Below, in pieces: positions 57,206 through 64,000 of a DNA stretch of 64,000 bases. The position numbers and the translations under genes are program-made. The DNA is taken from contig NZ_NJIC01000018.1 of NCBI RefSeq assembly GCF_013620825.1, forward strand, positions 36,781 through 100,780, written 5' to 3'. A model generated the notes under the pieces. It was not told the DNA's origin. It saw nothing but the letters and a program-made list of their open reading frames with translations, and did not search any database. How positions within the stretch are numbered: position 1 is the stretch's first letter; every line of letters starts with the position of its first letter. Origin of the DNA: Rhodanobacter sp. PCA2. GTDB lineage: Bacteria > Pseudomonadota > Gammaproteobacteria > Xanthomonadales > Rhodanobacteraceae.

Positions 57206-59269
57206 TCAGGGGATATCGGCGCTGGCTGCCAGTGCCGGATGATCCCAGCCTTCCTTCGGAGTGAATCGGGCGCCGTGGCGCTGGGCCAGCTGTTCCAGCT
57301 TCGCCTTCACCACCTCGACGCCTTCGCTGCGCAGGTACTGGATCGGGCCGCCGCGGAACGGTGCGAAGCCGGTGCCGAAGATCACGCCGGCGTCGAGCAG
57401 GTCGGCATCGTCCACCACGCCGTCGGCGAGGCAGGCCACCGCCTCGTTCACCATGGACAGGATCATGCGGTCGGCGAGGTCGGGCGCCGGGCTGTAGTCG
57501 GGATCGACTTCCGGCTTGATCGGCTTGCCGTCCTGCCACACGTAGAGCCCTTGGCCGTCTTTCTTGCCGCGCTTGCCCGCGTCGAGTTTTTCCTCCAGGC
57601 CAGGCGGCAGTTCGAGTCCGAGGAAGGGCGCCAGCTCCTTGCCGACCGACGCGCACACATCGAGGCCGACCGTGTCGGCCAGCTCGATCGGTCCCATCGG
57701 CATGCCGAACTGCTTCGCCACCTTGTCCAGCACGGGGCCGGGCACGCCCTCGTTGTAGAGGCGCAGCGCCTCCAGCAGGTAGGGCATCAGGATGCGGTTG
57801 ACCAGGAAGCCGGGCGTGCCCTTGACCGCCACCGGCAGCTTGCCGATGGCCTTGCAGAAGGCCAGTGCGCGTTTCTCGATGGCCGGGTCGAGCGCGTCGT
57901 GGCGCACCACCTCGACCAGCGGCATCTGCGCCACCGGGTTGAAGAAGTGCAGGCCCAGGAAACGCCGGGGCGACGTGAGGTTCCTGCGCAGCTCGTCCAG
58001 CGGAATGCTGGAGGTGTTGCTGGCGAGGATTCCCTCGGCCTTGAATTGCGGTTCGATGCTGGCGTACAGCGCTTCCTTGGCCTCGGCATTCTCGTAGATC
58101 GCCTCGATGGCGAGGTCGGCGTCCTTGATGCCGGCACCTTCCACGTCGGCGCGCAGGCGGCGCGTGGCGGCCTCGATCTTTTCCGGCGCCTTCAGCTTCT
58201 TCTCGTACAGCACACGGGCACGGTCCAGCGCAGGCTGGACGAACTTCAGCTCGCGATCCTGCAGGGTGACCGCGAAACCCTTGAGCGCGGCCCACGCGGC
58301 GATGTCGCCGCCCATCACGCCCGCACCCACCACGTGCACCCGCTCGATGCCGTGCTCGGCGCCGGCGCCCTGGTTCTTCAGCCGCTCCTGCAGGAGGAAC
58401 ACGCGGATCAGGTTGTGCGCGGTGGGCGTCTGCGCCAGCTTCGCCACCGAACGCGCCTCCAGCTTCAGCCGCTGCCGGATGTCGCCGCCACCGCGCTGCC
58501 ACACGTCGATCAGCGCGAACGGGGCGGGATAGTGTTCCTTGCGCACCTTGGCGGCGGTCTGCTTCATCACCATCGGCGCGAGGATCTGCCGCGCGGGCCA
58601 GCAATTGGTGAGCCAGGCCTTGGCGCGTCGCGCGAACGGCCGCGGCTGCGGACGGCGCAGCAGGGCGCGCGCCTCGGCCAGCAACTCGTCGGCAGGCGCC
58701 ACGCGGTCGACCACGCCGAGCGCCAGCGCACGTTTCGCCGACAACGCCCTGCCGGTGAGCATCAGGGGCAACGCCTCGGGTGCGCCGATCAGCCGCGGCA
58801 GGCGCGCCGTGCCGCCCCAGCCGGGATGGATGCCGAGCATCACCTCGGGCAGGGCGATCCGGGTTCGCTCGTCGTCCGCGGCGATGCGCTGGCCGCAGGC
58901 CAGGATCAGTTCCGTGCCGCCGCCCATGCAGGCGCCATGCACGGCGGCAACCGTGGGGCAGGGCAAGCGGGCCAGCGCCTCGTACACCTGCTGACCGTTC
59001 TCGATGTTGTCCAGCACGCTGCCCTGTTTCGCGTACTCCACGAATTCCTTGATATCCGCGCCCACCGCGAAACCGGAGGGCTTGGCGGAATGAATGATCA
59101 CCCCGGCCGGTTTCTCGATTGCCAGCCGCTCGACGATCTGGCCCAGTTCGTCGAGCACGGCGCGGCTGATCGCGTTGACACTGCTGCCGGCGCGGTCGAG
59201 GCTGAGCGTGACGAAACCGCGCTCGTCCAGGCTGGTCTTCCAGTGGTTGAAGCGCAATCCTTCGAACAT
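57206..59269 (-). CDS. Fatty acid oxidation complex alpha subunit (enoyl-CoA hydratase/3-hydroxyacyl-CoA dehydrogenase)
   Basis: 687 residues from ATG 59269 (MFEGLRFNHWKTSLDERGF). N-terminal crotonase domain with oxyanion-hole regions GFAVGADIKEF and GACMGGGTELILAC and the catalytic Glu region ALPEVMLGIHPGWGG. C-terminal dehydrogenase with NAD motif VHVVGAGVMGGDIA, SNTSSIP and the catalytic His in LGLHFFNPVAQMPLVEVV. FadB/FadJ class of beta-oxidation enzymes. No thiolase (fadA/fadI) lies next to it, so FadB versus FadJ is undecided. Confidence 0.94.
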   Translation of the reverse strand: MFEGLRFNHWKTSLDERGFVTLSLDRAGSSVNAISRAVLDELGQIVERLAIEKPAGVIIHSAKPSGFAVGADIKEFVEYAKQGSVLDNIENGQQVYEALARLPCPTVAAVHGACMGGGTELILACGQRIAADDERTRIALPEVMLGIHPGWGGTARLPRLIGAPEALPLMLTGRALSAKRALALGVVDRVAPADELLAEARALLRRPQPRPFARRAKAWLTNCWPARQILAPMVMKQTAAKVRKEHYPAPFALIDVWQRGGGDIRQRLKLEARSVAKLAQTPTAHNLIRVFLLQERLKNQGAGAEHGIERVHVVGAGVMGGDIAAWAALKGFAVTLQDRELKFVQPALDRARVLYEKKLKAPEKIEAATRRLRADVEGAGIKDADLAIEAIYENAEAKEALYASIEPQFKAEGILASNTSSIPLDELRRNLTSPRRFLGLHFFNPVAQMPLVEVVRHDALDPAIEKRALAFCKAIGKLPVAVKGTPGFLVNRILMPYLLEALRLYNEGVPGPVLDKVAKQFGMPMGPIELADTVGLDVCASVGKELAPFLGLELPPGLEEKLDAGKRGKKDGQGLYVWQDGKPIKPEVDPDYSPAPDLADRMILSMVNEAVACLADGVVDDADLLDAGVIFGTGFAPFRGGPIQYLRSEGVEVVKAKLEQLAQRHGARFTPKEGWDHPALAASADIP

Positions 59270-59399
59270 GGGGCGGTCGAAAAGGTGGTGGACGGAGCCC
59301 GAACCATACCGTCCCGTCCGGAGGAATGCGAGATGCGTGCCGGCCGGGCATCGGCGGGTGCGGCGCACGGGCTTGCGACGATTTTCAGACTTTTCCTAT

Positions 59400-59538
59400 A
59401 GGTCGAATGTGAATGGGTTCGCCCTCCCTGGTGGCAGTCAGGCCCCAAGATGGACGCAAACCATGGAAAATGTGCCATGGGAGCCGGCTGCTGGCCCGGC
59501 ATTGCGCCGGCAGCCTCTGAACGACTCGGGGAGCCACG
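59400..59538 (+). promoter_or_regulatory. Structured leader before the GGDEF/EAL operon
   Basis: Two hairpins: CCATGG/CCATGG (59461-59480) and GGCTGCTGGC/GCCGGCAGCC (59486-59515, one G·U). Just before them is GGACGCAAA (59452-59460), a string also found in class I c-di-GMP riboswitches. The other conserved parts of that riboswitch (the GNRA-capped first stem and its 5' strand) are not apparent, so I do not call it one. Confidence 0.3.
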
Positions 59539-60033
59539 ATGACGTCGATGATGGATATGCCGTTGCCATCTTCCGGCCATGATGTCTTCGAACGGATCCT
59601 GGCCGCGCCGGCCGGGGTGGTGGCCGTGCGCAGCGAGGACGGCGTGGCCTTGCTCGAGCAGTTCCGCAACATCGCCCGCCACAGCGGGCAGGCGGTGTAC
59701 GTCTGGCAGCAGGGCGACGGGTTGTCCAGCCTGCGCGACGCGCATGCGCGCGTGCCCGATGCGCAGCGCCTGGGCCAGGCGCTGCGCTACATGCAGCAGA
59801 GCATGCATTTCGGCGTCTACGTGCTGCAGGAACTGGAGCTGCCGCTGGCCCCGGCCGATCTCGCGCTGCTGCGGCAACTCGCGCGGGCGACCACCGGCCA
59901 CCTGCGCCGGGTGGTGCTGCTCAATGCGCCGCTGGCCCTGGTCGAGCAACTGGGCGAACTGATCACCTGCATCGACAGCGAGCCCCAGTTGCCGCAGCGC
60001 CTGCGCCTGCGCGACGGCCGCTGGCTGAGTTGA
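59539..60033 (+). CDS. Uncharacterised 164-residue protein preceding the GGDEF/EAL gene
   Basis: Soluble protein with alternating helices and strands and no signal peptide. The layout VAVRSEDGVALLEQFRNIAR, QAVYVWQQGDGL, then YVLQELELPLAPADLALLRQ and RRVVLLNAP resembles the N-terminal part of Ycf46-type AAA ATPases, but no Walker motifs follow. I do not recognise a named family. The next gene starts 11 bases after its stop, so the two are probably one operon and may act together. Confidence 0.75.
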   Translation: MTSMMDMPLPSSGHDVFERILAAPAGVVAVRSEDGVALLEQFRNIARHSGQAVYVWQQGDGLSSLRDAHARVPDAQRLGQALRYMQQSMHFGVYVLQELELPLAPADLALLRQLARATTGHLRRVVLLNAPLALVEQLGELITCIDSEPQLPQRLRLRDGRWLS

Positions 60034-60044
60034 GCGAGGCAGGC

Positions 60045-62264
60045 ATGGGCACAGGCACAGGTATTCTCGTACTGGCCGCACGGCGCGATCTGCGCCGCCG
60101 CCTGTTCGACGTGTTCGACCAGGCGGGATGCCGGCACATCCACAGCGCCCGCGATGCCCAGCATGCGGCGATCCTGCTGGAGGGGCGCCAGCCGCTGGAG
60201 CTGATGGTGGCCGTGCTGGGGCCCGAGGAGGCGCAGGCGCGCCATTGCTGCGAGCAACTGCGCACCCTGGGCGCCGCCGTCGGCGTGCCGCTGCTGGCGG
60301 TGCTCGACGAGGAGGCGCCGCTGCAGCCGGCGCAGCTGCCCGACGGCCTGGCCGGCTGGCTGCCTGCCGCGCGGATCGAGGCCGATCTGCTGACCCGCTG
60401 GCGGGAACTCCCGGCGGCGACGGAACCGACGCCGGCGCCGGTTCCGGGTGCGGCGGAGCGCGCGCTCGCCCTGCTGGCGCGCATCTTCGCCACCAGCGGC
60501 GGCGGCGCCACCCGCGACGCCACCGCGCGGCTGCTGTTCGACGAACTGGCGCTGGACTACCTCGCGGTGTGGCCGGTGCGCAACGAGGGTGGCGAATATC
60601 CCGTGCCGCTGCTGCAGCTGTGGAACGGGACGGAGCCGGCCTGGCCGCCGGTGGAGGCTCAGGCGCTGCTGCAGCGCGTCCTCGACGGCGAGGTGGTGCT
60701 GTACCGCGACGCGGCGAGGCAGCGCGCTCCCGCCGATGCGCTGCTGCCCTTGCTGGATCTGTCCGGTTTCGTGGGCCTGCCGTTGCTGGACGAGCGCCGG
60801 GTGGTGCTCGGCGCGATGCTGGCCGGCATCCGGCGCGGCTTCGGCGACATGGCGATCGTCGAGCCGCTGCTGCGTTGTGCGGCAGCCCGCTTCGCGCAGG
60901 GCCTGGAACTGGGGCTCACCCGCGAGCAGGGACGCGCCGAAGGCCTGCTCGATGCGCTCACCGGGCTGCCGAACCGGCTGTTGTTCGGCGACCGGCTGGA
61001 GTCGATCCTGCGCGAGGCGGTGCGCAACGGCGAGTGCTTCGCCGTGCTGTTCGTGGACATCGATCATTTCAAGGCGATCAACGACACGCACGGCCACGCC
61101 GCCGGCGACCAGGTGCTGCAGGAAGTCACCCGCCGCCTGCGCGGCAGCGTGCGCGCCTCCGACACGGTGGCGCGCTATGCCGGCGACGAGTTCACCGTGG
61201 TGCTGCGCCACATCGTGAAGAACGACGACGTGCAGCGGGTCGCCGAGAAGATCCTGCAGGTGATAAGCGAGCCGCTGGCGCTGGAGAACGGCACGCGCCT
61301 GCAGATCGGCGTGTCGATCGGCGTCAGCTTTTTCCCGGACGACGCAGCCGACGCGGAAACCCTGCTCAAGCATGCCGACGAGGCGATGTACGCCGCCAAG
61401 CGCCAGGGCCGCAACACCTGCCGCATCTACGAGGTGAGCCCGGAATACGCGCGCGAGCACGGCATGGCGCTGCGCTCGCGCCTGCGCCACGCGCTGGGCA
61501 ACGGCGAACTGCGGCTGGTCTACCAGCCCCAGGTGGGCACCGACAGCGAGGACATCGTGGGGATGGAGGCGCTGCTGCGCTGGGAGCATCCCGAACTGGG
61601 GCCGATCAGTCCCGCGGTGTTCGTGCCGCTGGCCGAGGAAACCGGGCTGATCGTGCCGATCGGCGAGTGGGTGCTGCGCACGGCCTGCCGGCAGGCGCAG
61701 GAATGGGAGCAGCGCCACGGCCTGCGCCTGCGCCTGGGCGTGAACCTGTCCGCCCTGCAACTGATGGAACCCAAGCTGCCGGCCACGGTGTTCCGGGCGC
61801 TGCAGGAAAGCGGACTCGATCCCACCCTGCTGGAACTGGAGATCACCGAAAGCATCAGCATCAAGGCCGCGCCGAACCTGGTGGAGAACCTGCAGGCGCT
61901 GCACCGGCTGGGCTGTCGCATCGCGATCGACGACTTCGGCACCGGCGCCGCCTCGCTGGACTATCTGCGCAAGCTGCCGGCCGACCGCATCAAGGTCGAC
62001 CAGAGCTTCGTGCGCAACATCGGCGTGGATCCGGACGACGAGGCGATCGTGCGCGCCACCATCGAAATGGCGCACCGGCTCAACCGCAGCGTGGTCGCCG
62101 AGGGCGTGGAGACCGAGCAGCACCTGGCCTTCCTCCGCGCGCACCAGTGCGACGAGCTGCAGGGCTACCTGTTCTGCCGCCCGCTGCCGGTGGTCTCCTT
62201 CAGCCGGCTGCTGGACGAGCGCCAGAACCTGCTCGGGCTGCAGGACGCCACCGTCCCGGCTTGA
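60045..62264 (+). CDS. c-di-GMP signalling protein: receiver-like + GAF-like + GGDEF + EAL
   Basis: 739 residues from ATG 60045; a TTG at 60030 overlapping the preceding stop is possible. Residues 1-120 resemble a receiver fold without the phospho-acceptor Asp, and 130-290 a GAF-like domain. The GGDEF domain (about 295-455) has the signature written AGDEF (RYAGDEFTVVL), a variant found in active cyclases. The EAL domain (about 475-725) keeps EALLRW, GVNLSALQL, LEITES, IDDFGTG, RIKVDQSF and VVAEGVET, so phosphodiesterase activity is likely. Cytoplasmic, no membrane segment. Confidence 0.93.
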   Translation: MGTGTGILVLAARRDLRRRLFDVFDQAGCRHIHSARDAQHAAILLEGRQPLELMVAVLGPEEAQARHCCEQLRTLGAAVGVPLLAVLDEEAPLQPAQLPDGLAGWLPAARIEADLLTRWRELPAATEPTPAPVPGAAERALALLARIFATSGGGATRDATARLLFDELALDYLAVWPVRNEGGEYPVPLLQLWNGTEPAWPPVEAQALLQRVLDGEVVLYRDAARQRAPADALLPLLDLSGFVGLPLLDERRVVLGAMLAGIRRGFGDMAIVEPLLRCAAARFAQGLELGLTREQGRAEGLLDALTGLPNRLLFGDRLESILREAVRNGECFAVLFVDIDHFKAINDTHGHAAGDQVLQEVTRRLRGSVRASDTVARYAGDEFTVVLRHIVKNDDVQRVAEKILQVISEPLALENGTRLQIGVSIGVSFFPDDAADAETLLKHADEAMYAAKRQGRNTCRIYEVSPEYAREHGMALRSRLRHALGNGELRLVYQPQVGTDSEDIVGMEALLRWEHPELGPISPAVFVPLAEETGLIVPIGEWVLRTACRQAQEWEQRHGLRLRLGVNLSALQLMEPKLPATVFRALQESGLDPTLLELEITESISIKAAPNLVENLQALHRLGCRIAIDDFGTGAASLDYLRKLPADRIKVDQSFVRNIGVDPDDEAIVRATIEMAHRLNRSVVAEGVETEQHLAFLRAHQCDELQGYLFCRPLPVVSFSRLLDERQNLLGLQDATVPA

Positions 62265-62365
62265 GCCCGGCGCGCCGCGCCCCCATCCCATTGCGGCAGG
62301 GCGCAAGGTCAACCAATGGCAGGCCCGTGCGTCAGGGTGAAGTCGCTACACTTGCGCGCGACGCT

Positions 62366-62392
62366 GAACTTGCGCGCCCGGCCCCGGTCTGA
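62366..62392 (+). promoter_or_regulatory. Sigma-E-type promoter upstream of rpoE
   Basis: GAACTT (62366-62371), 16-base spacer, TCTGA (62388-62392). This is the arrangement of the E. coli rpoH P3 sigma-E promoter. Start would fall about 40 bases before the rpoE start codon, indicating autoregulation. Confidence 0.75.
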
Positions 62393-62436
62393 GCAGCGCG
62401 CTCGTTCTGGCACCAGCTCCGCAGCGGAAAACGGCA

Positions 62437-63051
62437 TTGACGACGGATACGGCCCGCACGGGCGAAAACGAACTGGACCGGGCACTGGTCGAACGCGTTC
62501 AAGGCGGCGACAAGCGCGCCTTCGACCTCCTGGTGCGCAAGTACCAGCACAAGGTGATCGGGCTGGTCTCGCGCTATGTGAGGAGCCATGCCGAATGCGA
62601 GGACATCGCCCAGGAGTCCTTCATCCGCGCCTGGCGCGCCATCGGCTCGTTCCGCGGCGACAGCGCGTTCTACACCTGGCTGTACAAGATCGCGGTGAAC
62701 ACCGCCAAGAACCATCTGGTGGCGATGGGGCGCCGTCCGCCCACCGACGACATCGACGCGGAAGACGCCGTGTTTCTCTCCGGCGCCGAGCGCATGCACG
62801 ACAGCGCCACCCCCGAGCGGGAACTCATGCGGCAGGAGATTGAACATTCGGTGTTTTCCACTGTCCAATCGCTGCCCGAGGAACTCAGGGTGGCCATCAC
62901 GCTGCGCGAGGTGGACGGTCTGAGCTACGAGGAAATCGCCGAAGCGATGGGCTGCCCGATCGGTACGGTGCGTTCGCGCATCTTCCGGGCCCGCGAGGCG
63001 ATAGACGAGAAGTTGCGACCGCTGTTGTCGGATCGCGAGGAGCAGAAATGA
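62437..63051 (+). CDS. rpoE: RNA polymerase sigma factor RpoE (ECF sigma-24)
   Basis: 204 residues; TTG start, preceded by GCGGAAA. Envelope-stress sigma factor. Region 2 (about 25-90): DLLVRKYQHKVIGLVSRYV, CEDIAQESFIRAWRAI. Region 4 (about 140-190): LPEELRVAITLREVDGLSYE and CPIGTVRSRIFRARE. No downstream ATG would leave region 2 intact, which supports the TTG. Stop overlaps rseA (ATGA). Confidence 0.96.
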   Translation: MTTDTARTGENELDRALVERVQGGDKRAFDLLVRKYQHKVIGLVSRYVRSHAECEDIAQESFIRAWRAIGSFRGDSAFYTWLYKIAVNTAKNHLVAMGRRPPTDDIDAEDAVFLSGAERMHDSATPERELMRQEIEHSVFSTVQSLPEELRVAITLREVDGLSYEEIAEAMGCPIGTVRSRIFRAREAIDEKLRPLLSDREEQK

Positions 63052-63728
63052 ACCAGCCAGACCAGCATCAGCATGCGCGCGAGCACCTTTCGGCCGGCAT
63101 CGACGGCGAACTGTCGCACGAGGAACTGCGTTTCCTGCTGCGGCGGCTCGACCACGATGGCGAACTGCGCCGCACCTGGGCGAGCTACCACGTGGCCCGC
63201 GACGGGCTGCGCCGGCAGTTGCCGCCGCTGGCCGAGGCCGGTTTCGTGTCGCGGGTGATGCTGGCGATCGAGCAGGAATCGGTCGCGGCCGCCGCCCCGC
63301 GGCACCGCTGGCTGCGCTGGTCCGCCGGTGGCGCGATCGCGGCCAGCGTGGCCGCCGCGGCCCTGATGGTGACCCAGCCCACCGGCGACGCCGAGCGCCA
63401 CGCCGCGCCGCAGATGGCGCAGGCCGCGCCGGGCATGCCGGTGCGCAGCGCGCCGGTGGCCGCCGCGCCGCAGCCCGACGTGGCAGTGGTGCCGCCGTGG
63501 CTGAGCGGCAAGGCGCCCGGCCTGCTCAGCCAGCGCGCCTCGGCCACGCTGGGGGCGCCGGTGGGCGGCAGCCTGTCCTCGCCCTACGGCAGCCGCGGCA
63601 TGTCGCCGTTCCGCGCCCAGCGTTACCGCACGCTGGACAACCACGACGGCAGCTACCTCATCCTGCTCGACCCTGCCCAGCAACAGGTGCCGGACGCTGC
63701 GCGCCAGGGCAGCGGCAGCGCCCGCTGA
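63048..63728 (+). CDS. rseA: Anti-sigma-E factor RseA
   Basis: 226 residues. The N-terminal cytoplasmic anti-sigma domain (EHLSAGIDGELSHEELRFLL ... LRRTWASYHVARDGLR) binds RpoE. One membrane helix (about 88-108, GGAIAASVAAAALMV) is followed by a periplasmic part ending with an Ala/Gln-rich tail. Released by regulated proteolysis in the sigma-E response. Coupled to rpoE. Confidence 0.93.
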   Translation: MNQPDQHQHAREHLSAGIDGELSHEELRFLLRRLDHDGELRRTWASYHVARDGLRRQLPPLAEAGFVSRVMLAIEQESVAAAAPRHRWLRWSAGGAIAASVAAAALMVTQPTGDAERHAAPQMAQAAPGMPVRSAPVAAAPQPDVAVVPPWLSGKAPGLLSQRASATLGAPVGGSLSSPYGSRGMSPFRAQRYRTLDNHDGSYLILLDPAQQQVPDAARQGSGSAR

Positions 63729-63857
63729 GGCTCGACCGCGTGCGCGTCGCGCGGTCCGTCCACCGCTGCAAATCCCATCCGTTCGCCCACGGCCCGTCCC
63801 GGGCCGCTGGCGGCGTGCGCCCATTCATTCCCTCGTAGCGACAACTCAGGAGGCGTC

Positions 63858-64000
63858 ATGAAATCATCCACCTTGCGCAGCTCCGGGCTGAGCCTGCTGG
63901 TCTGTTGCGCCCTCGCCGGCATGGCGACGGCCGTTCCGGCAGCGGCCTCGGCCGTGCCTGCGGCGCAGGCCGAGCCGGTGGCGGGCGCGGCTGCGTTGCC
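63858..64000 (+). CDS. Start of an exported protein, probably DegP/MucD-type serine protease (cut by window edge)
   Basis: Only 47 codons are inside the window: a Sec signal peptide (MKSSTLRSSGLSLLVCCALA, then an Ala-rich segment) after a strong AGGAGG ribosome-binding sequence. No catalytic motif is visible. In Xanthomonadales and pseudomonads rpoE-rseA is followed by the HtrA-family protease gene mucD/degP, so that identity is inferred from position alone. Confidence 0.6.
   Translation, partial: MKSSTLRSSGLSLLVCCALAGMATAVPAAASAVPAAQAEPVAGAAAL

Noticed and set aside
59452-59515. Bona fide c-di-GMP-I riboswitch
   Set aside because: Only one conserved string matches; the GNRA-capped stem and the 5' conserved strand are absent.

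Overview
The window is chromosomal DNA of a high-G+C gammaproteobacterium. Gene content and order point to the Xanthomonadales, most likely the Rhodanobacteraceae (Dyella, Rhodanobacter, Frateuria or Luteibacter-like). The supporting runs are pyrG-kdsA-eno-ftsB-ispD-ispF-truD, surE-pcm-yqaA-nlpD, tig-clpP-clpX-lon-hupB-ppiD and rpoE-rseA followed by the start of a periplasmic protease-like gene. This is inference from gene order and protein sequence; there is no rRNA in the window.

Layout. 0-3 kb: a hybrid sensor kinase (cut by the left edge) divergent from an NarL/RcsB-type response regulator. 3-9.7 kb: a cell-surface module, a 1700-residue trimeric autotransporter adhesin with an extended signal peptide, then a BamE-like/OmpA-like lipoprotein of the TpgA type; a long leader with a CRP/Clp-like palindrome and a strong hairpin precedes it. 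9.7-25.5 kb: housekeeping genes (aminopeptidase P, CTP synthase, KDO8P synthase, enolase, divisome FtsB, MEP-pathway IspD/IspF, TruD, Smr protein, SurE, Pcm, YqaA, NlpD, YhbY, RlmE, FtsH). 25.7-26.7 kb: six tRNAs. 26.7-35.8 kb: trigger factor, ClpP, ClpX, Lon, HU, tRNA-Val, tRNA-Asp and PpiD, a protein-quality-control block. 35.9-40.7 kb: MltD, GloB, a YafS-like methyltransferase, RNase HI, DNA polymerase III epsilon and a PP2C phosphatase. 40.9-44.4 kb: a small accessory islet (HicAB toxin-antitoxin, a GmrSD-type DUF262/DUF1524 nuclease, gene debris) ending at a tRNA-Ser. 44.6-51 kb: a sterol-desaturase-family hydroxylase with a divergent GlxA-type regulator, PEP synthase with its divergent regulator PpsR, a DUF1249 protein and tRNA-Asp/Glu/Ala on the minus strand. 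51-59.3 kb: a CPA2 antiporter-like protein, an FKBP-type isomerase, UDP-glucose dehydrogenase, SlyX, a DUF2058 protein and a fused fatty-acid oxidation enzyme. 59.5-64 kb: a small uncharacterised protein with a GGDEF/EAL protein, then the sigma-E operon.

The most unusual object is a tandem array of eight approximately 63-bp units (55588-56094) between slyX and the DUF2058 gene. Four units are identical, and each unit carries two hairpins built on the same plan around a CATGGATG core. Diverged single copies of the same element lie on either side of clpX (28.77 kb and 30.30 kb, opposite orientations), so the array looks like a recent local expansion of a dispersed palindromic element. The second item of interest is the adhesin module with its regulatory leader; the third is the defence islet beside tRNA-Ser.

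Regulation visible in the sequence: a near-consensus sigma-E promoter in front of rpoE, a near-consensus sigma-70 promoter before the tRNA cluster, a 30-bp perfect palindrome before clpX, a possible leaderless hicA promoter with a direct-repeat operator, and several strong intrinsic terminators. rpoS is not found downstream of nlpD, where enterobacteria and pseudomonads carry it.
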